From positions 46,248 to 58,227 of the forward strand of contig NW_003151792.1 in the NCBI RefSeq assembly GCF_000003605.2: a stretch of 11,980 nucleotides of DNA. The letters run 5' to 3'. This DNA is from Saccoglossus kowalevskii. Its lineage: Eukaryota; Hemichordata; Enteropneusta; Harrimaniidae. A program made the translations under genes and the position numbers. Each line of letters starts with the position of its first letter. The stretch's first letter is position 1. Below, piece by piece: positions 1-7,780 of the stretch. The notes below the pieces were generated by a model. It was not told the DNA's origin, ran no database searches, and saw nothing but the letters and a program-made list of their open reading frames with translations.

Positions 1-2
1 AA

Positions 3-97
<95 letters not shown>

Positions 98-100
98 ATA
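1..100. repeat. (AATA)25 microsatellite, continuing past the left edge
   Basis: There are twenty-five uninterrupted copies of AATA with no mismatch, ending exactly where unique sequence begins at 101. Perfect homogeneity over 100 bp suggests recent expansion and probable length polymorphism. On the minus strand it reads TATT repeats and lies directly downstream of the TIR exon. The period of four cycles through ATT, TAT, TTA and TTT, so it contains no stop codon in any minus-strand frame. Confidence 0.97.
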
Positions 101-110
101 CGACCACTAC

Positions 111-596
111 CTGCAGAAAGAATTTCCAAGAACTTTTCCCAGAAATATGGGTCTCTATATACGTCGAGGTAAGTAAGATGCGAAATAAAATCTGGTATAT
201 TGCATTCACTCAAAAGTACAGGGATGACAAGCTTCTTTTCTCGGATAAGTTGTTCACTTAAAACCATCTGAGCCTCGTAACCACACCACGGGCTGTTGGT
301 GAAATCGGTGGACAACACCAATACTGTTTTCTCTGTTTTTCTAATGCAGTCTATGATATTGTCAACGATGGGTTTACCAGCGACGAAGTCTCTTTCATCA
401 AAGATGCAATTTATGCCATGCTCGGTTTCCAATTTTTTTACAGTATTATTGACCCATTGTACGTCCTTGCTACTGTAGGAGAAGAACACTTTGGCCTCGT
501 ACTTCTGTTTGGAAATACAAACCTGCCCTGACGAGGCGCCGTCACTATTAAGATCCATACTCGCAGACGGCATTTCTATTCCATGCACGGTCACCT
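111..596 (-). CDS. TIR-domain protein, exon carrying a complete TIR domain
   Basis: TIR domains are signalling modules of Toll-like receptors, MyD88-type adaptors and SARM1-type NADases, acting by TIR-TIR assembly at the cytosolic face of membranes. Seen here, with residues numbered from the ATG at 1719: box 1 FFSYSSKD (60-67), box 2/BB loop CIFDERDFVAGKP (86-98), the helix region IVDNIIDCI (99-107), LVLSTDFTNSPWCGYE (115-130), and box 3 FWEKFL (174-179). All three TIR boxes are present in order and at normal spacing, so the domain is full length. The RDF...GK and NIIDCI pattern is most like TLR/MyD88-class TIRs; the Glu in WCGYE alone does not show NADase activity. A pyrimidine-rich acceptor CTTTTCTCATCAG precedes 596. 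Upstream the same frame meets a stop near 674. The 3' end is uncertain: a weak donor GCAG|GTAGTG lies at 111/110, but the frame also stays open through the microsatellite to the edge. The usual BB-loop proline is alanine. The domain call is firm; the subfamily is not. Confidence 0.93.
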
Positions 597-1652
597 CTGA
601 TGAGAAAAGTTTATTCGAATTACCAAATGAGTAAATACATGCAATGTGGCATATACGTTGATAATATATCAATTAGCTAGGTGATAATAAAATTGTGTCC
701 GTCTAAAAAATGTCCAGATTGTACATACATAGGACTATAACATTTTGCCCCAGTGTATTCAGTTTATACTTCAATTTTTGTACTTCAAAAGATTTGTAAT
801 GGTGAATTTCGGAATTATTAAATGAAATTTTTTGTTTGCCATTTGTTAGGGCAATCATACTCTTCGTACATTAACAAAATGCTTTTAGATATTAACACGA
901 TAAGCTCGATGAGTTCATATCGCATTCACGAAACGCTTCCGTGGCGTCAAATTACTTGTGAAAACAATGTCGTTCAAGAGCTTCTTTTGCTAGATGGTGT
1001 ACTGTCAAACATAGTTTTTAAGCATATTTAGTTCATGTATCCTTTCTCAGTTCCTCGTCTTTTCTCTTGAGTCATTATCCAAAAAAGCTACGATTGTGCA
1101 ATAAATATTATTATTATTATACGTAGAACGTACGTGAATATTTTCATTGAAAAGTTTGCTTTAGAATTTTTGAAATCAAAACCCCAGTTTTCTTCACAAT
1201 CTACCCTCTATCTTAATGACGTACGTCGACTTACTTCGCATGTCAATTATAACAAAACAAATGACGCACCTCGCTCATAGACTAAAGTTCTGATTGGACA
1301 ATCAATTTCTTGTTATATTATTGTGTGGAAGGTCGGCTTAGTTGGCAGGGGCAACGCAATGTCTGAAATGAGGCCGACCTGAGGTCATTCCATACAATAT
1401 CGAGTAGAACTAAAAATGCACTGGCAATTGACATAAATTTTCGTGTCATATTTATGGCGAAATTATATAACGATAATCAAGTATGGTGACATTCATAATG
1501 TACTAAAACGACTGTGTTATTTGTTGTGATCATAGTCGCTTGTTACACGGAACTAAAAAGGGGTACTTCTAATCCCGGAAGTCCTGACCCCACTGCCCTC
1601 GTTTTTGTTTACCGTAGTTAGCTGTCAAACTATATACATATATTTGACCTAC
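597..1652 (-). other. Predicted intron 1 of the TIR gene
   Basis: The interval lies between the candidate first exon and the TIR exon and has GT-AG ends. It is AT-rich, with (ATT)5 near 1104-1119 and a small degraded inverted-repeat unit at 1319-1399. I see no further coding exon on either strand. The + strand open frame at 822-1031 has no recognisable protein features. If exon 1 is wrong, this is simply upstream non-coding DNA. Confidence 0.45.
1319..1399. repeat. Short degraded inverted-repeat element (81 bp)
   Basis: The outer arms TATTGTGTGGAA (1319-1330) and TTCCATACAATA (1388-1399) pair at 11 of 12 positions. The overlapping inner arms AGGTCGGC (1330-1337) and GCCGACCT (1373-1380) pair perfectly. 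The right arm carries about 7 extra bases between these blocks. It could be a miniature inverted-repeat element remnant or a simple hairpin. No target-site duplication is obvious. Confidence 0.4.
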
Positions 1653-1719
1653 CGTCGTTGGAACTTAGCTGACCTTCTTGACAGTGAACTTCAATCTCAA
1701 ATGGTATATGTTCGCTCAT
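1653..1719 (-). CDS. Candidate first coding exon of the TIR-domain gene
   Basis: This is a 67-nt open segment starting with ATG (A at -3) and preceded in frame by TGA 15 nt upstream, so this ATG would be the first. It ends at a donor-like GACG|GTAGGT and gives 22 codons plus one base, beginning MSEHIPFEIEV. That single G joins the two bases AG at the start of the exon at 596 to form GAG (Glu). The junction therefore enters the TIR frame exactly, with a 1056-bp GT-AG intron between. No signal peptide or membrane segment is visible, so a cytosolic protein with about 53 residues before the TIR domain is implied. I do not recognise the peptide itself. The support is splice-site quality and phase agreement. 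Alternatively, translation begins at the internal ATG of the next exon (residue 31, positions 571-569). Confidence 0.55.
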
Positions 1720-3250
1720 TGTGAAATGTCTTCAACAGTATAGTGGTGAAAGTGGAATTATGTTGTTGGATACCACTTGTATAGCTACTATCGTAGGTGG
1801 CGCTGCTGACACATCTTTTAAAAACCACTGTCAATATTCGGCGAATGTTGTGGCAATGTTTTGCCAATATTTACTGACTTGCATCGATTTCGCAAGTTAT
1901 CAGTACATTGGTGTGTATACGTCTAGAACACCACATTTTGGAATAATCCAACCCAGTCAGGAGAACCTATTCAAGTATGCAATTTCTATGGAAACATACT
2001 CAGTGACACATTTTTGTTTTGCACATTTTCCAATGACATCAAAAGTGACAATATGCTTGAAAATAGGTTACAAATATCCGCATTAGCTATCATATTTTTA
2101 AATATTCGTTTAAATTTCAAGAATGAAATATAATAATGTACATTTTCTGTGAATCGTCTATAATCGAGGTGATTACATGTATTGTAATTCCTGACAACAA
2201 GCAGGCATTTTCACGTACAAATGTTGCGACATATGCTATATTGCGGTCGATGACGCACTCAGACACCAATATCGTGTGACGCTGAAACACGCACATAAAC
2301 GATTAGAGGTGTGAATCAAAGCCATGGAAAATAAGAGAGATACAGATAACTCATGTGTTCGATTCAAACAATGGAATGTTGAAATCAGAATATAAATCAG
2401 AATAAGAAAATCAAACAGAAACAAAACTAAAAGAAAAAACAGGGTTCGCTGACTTATTGTGCTGACACAATCTGCTAGATGAGTAATTTTAATTTTAAGA
2501 AGGACAATGAATACATTAACTCTGTTTTGGCAACTTCAAGTTTTTGAAAGTTTCTTATGTTTGCTTTTAAGGCTTTTATTTTGTCATTTTCGAGTTTTGG
2601 GATGTAATTATAAAATTTGGTTGACTGTCAAGAAGATATCTCCCTAGTCCATTATACTGTAAATCTTTCATATTTTTCATCACAACACTGTTTCAATTGA
2701 AAGTACAGTTTAAATTATTAATATGTGTATTATATTATAAAAACATTTTTTCTATCAATGAAAACAACAGTATTTGTCGGAATATTTTTTTGTTGAAAAT
2801 AAAAAAAATACTGTAAACACCCAAAAATACACTTTTTCAAAATAAAACACTGTTTTACAAGGACATAAAATGTGTCATTAAAGTTTTTATTGATGAAACA
2901 TTTATGGACTAATGAAACCATATTCATGCCAGTAATACCAATAAAGTTGGTTGAAAAGAAATTAAACAATAGCAGGGATTCGAACTGGCATATAGATATT
3001 AACTTATTCGGGAAATGTTTTGTTTTGTTTTATGGTGTTTCAACTTTATTAAATTCAAATTCTTCAGTTAGCATATCAATGCCATCTAAAGCATCAGGCT
3101 GTGGAAGAATTATTTCTATGTATTCTTATATACCTTCAACCTATACAAGTAAAACAGGAAATCAAGAAAAGTCACAAAGCACCTTGTAATCTAATATAGT
3201 TTGATACTCTATTTGATGAACGGTGTTGGTGGTTCAAATCACATCAGAGC
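1720..3250. other. Intergenic AT-rich DNA, no gene recognised
   Basis: The stretch is upstream of the TIR gene. The longest open frame (+, 1721-2086, 121 codons) has no recognisable domain, lacks a convincing start context and overlaps the predicted TIR start on the other strand; I treat it as chance. The part at 2700-2970 is very AT-rich. A promoter for the TIR gene would lie here, but no clear TATA box or initiator stands out at a sensible distance. Confidence 0.5.
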
Positions 3251-3385
3251 ATTAAAGCGCGGTGGTCGTCGCGCACCGCGTGTTCGAATTTCATGTAAAT
3301 AAACATTGTATTTTACACGCGTTGTATACGTCGCTATGAGTTCCATATCGAACAGGACGCGACACGACGACTGCCGCCCTTTAAT
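3251..3385. mobile_element. Imperfect inverted-repeat (foldback/MITE-like) element, 135 bp
   Basis: The left end begins ATTAAAGCGCGGTGGTCGTC. The reverse complement of the right end begins ATTAAAGGGCGGCAGTCGTC. The similarity continues for about 40 bp per arm to a shared TGTTCGA, with scattered substitutions. The arms are strikingly GC- and CpG-rich against the AT-rich surroundings. The left arm itself contains a small hairpin, CGCGGTG...CACCGCG. GTTCGAATTTC resembles an RNA polymerase III B box, but no A box is seen, so a tRNA-derived origin is only a possibility. No clean target-site duplication was found. Confidence 0.6.
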
Positions 3386-3502
3386 ACCAGAGATTTAAAC
3401 AAACTGTTCAATTCAAAAACAAACGAATCAACGGTGTTTCAAAAGGAATACCAGACTAAAAATTGTTCACAAAGTGCAAATGTGTAAGACTTATTTGTGC
3501 TC

Positions 3503-3722
3503 ATTAGAATAACTAAAACACTTTTATTCCTAAGTGTTTTATTTTGAAGTATTTCAGAAAACAAACATATATGCTATGTTTCAACCTAAAACACCCGACT
3601 ATATACATTTCATAAGTGTTTATGTATAAAACATTACAGAAGTTCATGAGAGTAACTAAACACTTATTTTGAAGCACTTTAAAACACACACACATGCAAT
3701 GTTTCAACCAAACACACCAGAC
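3503..3722. repeat. Diverged tandem duplication, offset about 123 bp
   Basis: The first copy (about 3507-3600) and the second (about 3650-3722) share, in the same order, an AACTAAA-ACACTT block, TTTTGAAG(T/C)A, an AAAACA/ACACA-rich stretch, the block (A/G)C(T/A)ATGTTTCAACC, and AAACAC(C/A)C(G/A)(G/C)A. The TCAACC block lies at 3581 and 3704. The copies differ by several small indels. The minus-strand open frame across it (3513-3707) merely reflects this duplication. Confidence 0.6.
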
Positions 3723-3894
3723 AAAATTTTGGTATTTTCAATAATAAACAGTTTTATATATTTGTGTATTTTTGGAGTATGTATACTAAACACAAGTCAG
3801 TAACAGTCAAGCGTCAGACCCATGCGTAGGTGAAGATTCCCCCGCTTTAATGCTTACCATTTTTGACTCCCATGTGCGAAGCACACAATGGGAG

Positions 3895-4610
3895 ACTTTG
3901 CATTTTTAGCTGTTCCATGACTGTTCCACTGATATCTCATATCTAAAGAATCACTCATTGGATTTTGATGAAACTTGGTACATAGATGCTCTGAACTAAT
4001 GCTAGGTTTTGATTAGTTTTAGGTAAAAATCTGTGCATATTAATTACCTAATTTGCATAATGAAGTCAATTTTCGGCTTTTCCACTGATATCTCAAGTAC
4101 TAATCATCACATTTCAATGAAATATGACATAGGACACTGCACAGATCTGATAGTTTTTAGGGTAATATCAGTACATATTATTAATTAATATTCAGCTTTT
4201 GATATTTCAAGTACTGTAGTAATCATTACATTTCTTGTTACATAGATACTCAAGGACTATGCAGAGATTGAATGTTTTGAGATAAATATGTGTGCATATT
4301 AACTACCTAATTTGCATAATTAATTAATTTTCAGCTTTTACACTGATATCTCGAGTACTAATCATCACATTTCAATGAATCTATGACTATGCAGAGACCC
4401 AATTAGTTTTCAGTAAATATTTATGCATATTAATCACCTAATGTGCATAATTAACAAATTTTCAACTTTCACACTGTACTAATAATCACATTTCAATGAA
4501 ACTTTGTACAGGGATGCTGTAGGACAATAGACAGACCTGATTATATGTGGGTTAACATCTGTACATATTAATTACCTAATTTTCACACTGATATCGAAAG
4601 TACTAATTTT
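3895..4610 (+). repeat. Diverged tandem units of the 143-bp repeat family (left arm)
   Basis: There are about five degenerate units, each built from a block like CTGATATCTCAAGTACTAAT, ACATTTCAATGAAACTTGGT, ACATAGATG...CTATGCAGAG and CATATTAATTACCTAATTTG followed by CATAAT. The first unit has its own subtype (AGCTGTTCCATGACTGTTCC, TTGGATTTTGATGAAACTTG). Perfect ATTTGCAT octamers occur at 4051 and 4310. Some units have internal deletions. This array is in the opposite orientation to that at 7781-8600 and follows the same order of unit subtypes. Confidence 0.85.
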
Positions 4611-4687
4611 TAGTCCCCGTTCAGACAGTCCTTATGTTTTGACCCTTGAAGTTGTGCGTGCGTACGGACCTGACCTGTATCTTAGAC

Positions 4688-5490
4688 ATGCCTGGACTGA
4701 TTACATTCAAACTTCACACATACATCATACATGATATTATACATACGCACATTATTTTGTTTCACGATCTGGTTCAAGATGGTTGAATGGTGGCCATTTT
4801 CGTGCTAAAAAATCATCAAAATCAAGCATTTATGGATGGATTTTATTCAAACTTGGTACATACGTTGGACATTATGGGACCTTGATGCACATCATTTTAT
4901 TTTTCAGATCCGATTTAAAATGGCGGCCATTTTGTTTTAATGAATGCAGTTCTAGTGCCATATCTCTGCCATGCTTCGACTGATTAGGGTCAAATTTTAT
5001 ATATTCATTATACATAATGACATAGATATATTGATTTGACTATCTGATTCAAAATGACCAAATGGCAGCCATTTTTGTGCTAAGAAATCATCAAAAATCA
5101 AGCATTTCTGGCATTCCAGAACTGGATCTTGGCGTTTATTGATGGATTTTGTTCAATCTTGGTACATATGTTGGACATTATGGGACCTTGATGCACATCA
5201 TTTTATTTTTCAGATCGGATTCAAAATGGCTAACTGGCGGTCGTTTTGTTTAAATGAATGCACTTCTAGAGTCATATCTCCTATATGCTTTGACTGATTA
5301 TGTTCAAATTTTATATATTCGTTTTACACCATGTTATAGATATATAGGTGTATTTGTTTTAATTAATGCTGTTCCAGAGCAATATTTCTCATATGAACAC
5401 ATACTCGTTTGACGATCAGATACAAGATATCAATAATTGTAATGTTAAAAAATCATCATAATCAAGCATCATCTTCTGCATCCATACTTC
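4688..5490. repeat. 306-bp tandem repeat, about 2.5-3 diverged copies
   Basis: The block TTGGACATTATGGGACCTTG recurs at 4865 and 5171 (offset 306). The block AATCATCAAAATCAAGCATT recurs near 4811, 5096 and, diverged, 5451. Each unit also has a near-palindrome of the AAATGGC(G/A)GCCATTTT type and CTGATTA(T/G)(G/T)(T/G)TCAAATTTTATATATTC. The second copy carries about 21 extra bases (around 5106-5130). Copies are clearly related but diverged, so the array is not recent. Confidence 0.8.
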
Positions 5491-5549
5491 TGACATGTTT
5501 ATGTTCCAACTATATTACTATAAACAAAATGATATACATGTATAAATTT

Positions 5550-5860
5550 GATAACTAATGGGAACTGTGCCATGCATGGCTTGTTCCATACCAACGAAAC
5601 CTGGTACAAAGATGCTCTAGGACAATGTACAAACCTGATTAATTTTGGATTAAAATCTGTTCATATTAATTCCCTAATTAGCATAATAATTCATTTCAAT
5701 AAAACTTGGTGCATAGATGGACTGTTACATTGTGAAGACCTCATTAGATTTACACTAAAATCTGTTAATCATATTAATTTTCTGATTTGAATAATTAGGT
5801 TTCAGCTTTTCTATCAATATCTCAAGTACAACTAATTTCAAATTAGTTTTTAATGTCTTC
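5550..5860 (+). repeat. Further diverged 143-type units at the right end of the 2-kb element
   Basis: Two degenerate units contain GAAACCTGGTACAAAGATGC, ATTAATTCCCTAATTAGCAT, CATTTCAATAAAACTTGGTG and TTTCAGCTTTTCTATCAATA, all variants of blocks found in the 3895-4610 units. The 80-codon + frame here (5548-5790) is a by-product of the repeat. The block ends a few bases before the terminal GCACATGGGAGT. Confidence 0.7.
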
Positions 5861-5882
5861 ATTACTCTCAGCACATGGGAGT

Positions 5883-6654
5883 TCTTTCTAAGCTTTCTTT
5901 GATTAAATGTTGAGATAAACGTTGTGCTCTTTACTTAAGACATGTGAGAAGAACCTAGCTCTGAAAAACAGTCCTCTTGTAGCAACGAGTACTGTCTGGA
6001 ACTAAGAAAGATTTATTTTCTCAGTAAACACTTAACAAAACTGACGGCTGCCTAAGGTTATTTGTGTTTTTGTAACCACAAGAACAAAACAATTAAGAAC
6101 ATTACACACCATAGTTAGTAATCAGTAAGATATATTTATTGACTCCATGGTATACATGAAATGATTTGAACTGAAGTGTTTCAAAACGAGTTAGCACATA
6201 TAGCACCACTCATGTTCAATGTACTGCTGAATAGCTGAATAACACATCAGACTATTCTTACATGCTTGTGCATCTAAGAAATAAACGCAAATATCTAGAG
6301 CATTATATATTACCCCTACTCTAAAATATACATCAATCTTTATCAGTTCAAAATAGTCAAAACTATTAATATGATACATACATACAATCATTTTGTGTTA
6401 CAATAACAACAAACTTTCTGTTTAGTAATGCTAGGAAAGCCAACATCATTAACATAAGTGAGAGTAAAGACACTCAGCTGCGATCAACGAAAAAAGCAGT
6501 CTGACCTTCTGTATTCAGTGAATTTGAGCATAAATTTTGTGCAATGTACACCCAACTCACGAAAGTGTACTAATTCGTTTTATCATTCTTCAAAGTCAAA
6601 ATCGTTATTTTTGTCTTTGTGAATAATTAATGGCAGCATACCTCAACCACTTAG
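5883..6654. other. Spacer 3' of the KYAT gene, nothing recognised
   Basis: This is unique-looking AT-rich sequence between the 2-kb repeat element and the KYAT 3' end. I see no exon, repeat array or RNA gene. A 66-codon minus-strand frame (6191-6391) shows no protein-family features and no splice-compatible context. Part of it could be distal KYAT 3' UTR if a far polyadenylation site is used. Confidence 0.4.
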
Positions 6655-6920
6655 TTTATTTTTAACTTAATCGCACATGTTTGTCAAATTAAATTTAAAA
6701 CTCCCATTATTGACCAAACACCTATTGCATTCGAAAAGACATTTTATATATATATAAAAAAAAGTATCAGATGCTTCAAATTTTCTTAGTCTAAAATCAA
6801 AATTATTTATTGGCCAAGAATGATCCTTGCAATTGGCCAATAGACTACATATTGCCAAACCATTATTGACTGTATTCATAATGCTGCTGCAGAAAATATT
6901 AATATTGTGTTTATTCTTTA
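6655..6920 (-). other. Probable KYAT 3' untranslated region with candidate poly(A) signals
   Basis: The stretch lies immediately downstream of the KYAT stop codon in the minus direction. AATAAA hexamers on the minus strand are at 6922-6917 (overlapping the stop codon), 6915-6910, 6811-6806 and 6660-6655. In DNA this AT-rich, hexamers alone cannot identify the cleavage site. The two next to the stop would leave an unusually short 3' UTR; 6660-6655 would give about 250 nt. The left limit of the feature is therefore arbitrary. Confidence 0.4.
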
Positions 6921-6986
6921 TTAATTCTTTTTGACAGACATCATTTCTTTAATGATTTTTTCAGCTTTGTCCAATGTACTTTCCTC
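6921..6986 (-). CDS. KYAT3: Kynurenine aminotransferase (KYAT3-like), terminal coding exon
   Basis: This is the last of four KYAT coding exons in the window. Acceptor TTTTATTACACAG precedes 6986. The exon reads 21 codons, EESTLDKAEKIIKEMMSVKKN split as EESTLDKAEKII and KEMMSVKKN, then TAA at 6923-6921. This is the C-terminal helix of the aminotransferase fold, following directly on the RFCFIK strand of the previous exon with no residue missing (phase 0 to phase 0). The STLD..AE.II pattern resembles vertebrate KYAT3 more than KYAT1, from memory of those families. The stop codon overlaps an AATAAA hexamer. The exon is separated from the rest of the gene by a 1785-bp intron that contains the 143-bp array. 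Confidence 0.9.
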   Translation of the reverse strand, partial: EESTLDKAEKIIKEMMSVKKN

Positions 6987-7039
6987 CTGTGTAATAAAAG
7001 CATACAAGAGTTACAAATGGATTTTTTGTGATTGTGGGC

Positions 7040-7450
7040 AAATGTTTTAAAGCTTTCCCAAACAACATTTCACTTTCTAGGACAACTTTTTGGGTAAATC
7101 ATACCACATTTTTGATCTCAGAGACAAATTTACCACCTTTCTAGGCAACTTTCCTGACCTTTACAACAAATGTTCTGACATTCCAAACAACTTGTATGCT
7201 TTCCCAGACAACTCTCAGGCTGACATTCTTTCTTCTCAGATACAGCAACAACTTTGCTAAATAACAAACAACTTCTTTCTCTCCAAACACCTTACTGTAT
7301 TTAAGAGACACATTATCAAATAGCCTTAAAAATAACTGTCTATGCTACTTTTCTGCTTTTTCAGTAACTTTTCCTCTCTTCTAAATAGTTTTCCGGACTA
7401 AGATAGAGATACAACTTTTAGCCTTTCCAGATTTTCAAGACGGCTTTACT
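7040..7450. repeat. Degenerate CAACTTT-rich short repeat tract
   Basis: A loose motif of the type TTTCC(C/T)A(A/G)ACAACTTT recurs at irregular 20-50 bp spacing. Examples are CCCAAACAACATTT, CTAGGACAACTTTTT, CTAGGCAACTTTCC, CCAAACAACTTGT, CCCAGACAACTCTC and CTCCAAACACCTTAC, with an outlier CCTAGACAACATTATT near 7710. The strand is pyrimidine-biased. It looks like an old, decayed minisatellite; it is not coding in any frame. Confidence 0.4.
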
Positions 7451-7780
7451 GCCTTTACAGAAAAGTGTCCCATCATCCGAGTTAACAAACAAAAATGTTG
7501 TGGCCTCGATCTCATTGTATTTGATTTGCACTTATTTTGTTTATAAAATGTGAATTTTACCAAGTTACAAATTCAATAACTATCCCAAGATGTTGTTCAA
7601 GACCACTATATCAATGTATAATCTGTTAATGACAGTGAATTAATACAACATAGTAAATTTTTGTACATCAGTGACACATTATGTTGGCTTTGAGAGCACA
7701 CTGGCTGCTTCCTAGACAACATTATTGCTATCCCAACCTCTATGACAATGTGGTTTAGGTTTTGGTAAAAACGTATAAAA

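Larger units (their letters stand above)
3866..5882. mobile_element. 2-kb composite repeat element with 12-bp terminal inverted repeats
   Basis: The block starts with ACTCCCATGTGC (3866-3877) and ends with its exact reverse complement GCACATGGGAGT (5871-5882). The left end also folds on itself: the 12-mer is followed after GAA by GCACACAATGGGAG. The interior is almost entirely tandem repeats: diverged units of the 143-bp family (about 3895-4610), a 306-bp family (about 4688-5490), then more 143-type units (about 5550-5860). No transposase or long frame is present, so it would be non-autonomous. No target-site duplication could be identified, so the transposon reading is inference; the termini and internal repeats are directly visible. 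Confidence 0.6.

Noticed and set aside
1575-1582. CCGGAAGT, an ETS-type site, and nearby GGACTTCC resembling a kappaB half-site
   Set aside because: Single short motifs on the intron side of the predicted start; expected by chance and not clustered.
1721-2086. 121-codon + strand open frame, the longest complete frame in the window
   Set aside because: No recognisable domain, signal peptide or family motif. It overlaps the predicted TIR start on the opposite strand, and a frame of this length is plausible by chance in 12 kb.
2730-2969. 79-codon minus frame and the overlapping 105-codon + frame at 2872-3189
   Set aside because: Low-complexity AT-rich composition, no domain motifs, and no splice partners visible.
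2975-2988. GGGATTCGAACTGG, resembling a tRNA T-arm/B box on the minus strand
   Set aside because: No A box, acceptor pairing or cloverleaf could be drawn in the 80 bases upstream in that orientation.
3228-3300. GGTTCAAATC and GTTCGAATTTC, B-box-like sequences suggesting a tRNA or SINE
   Set aside because: No A box at the right distance and no 7-bp acceptor stem. The sequence is better explained by the inverted-repeat element at 3251-3385.
5548-5790. 80-codon + frame with internal similarity (ETWYKD, KTWCID)
   Set aside because: The internal similarity comes from the underlying DNA repeat units of the 143-bp family; other units of the family are full of stops.
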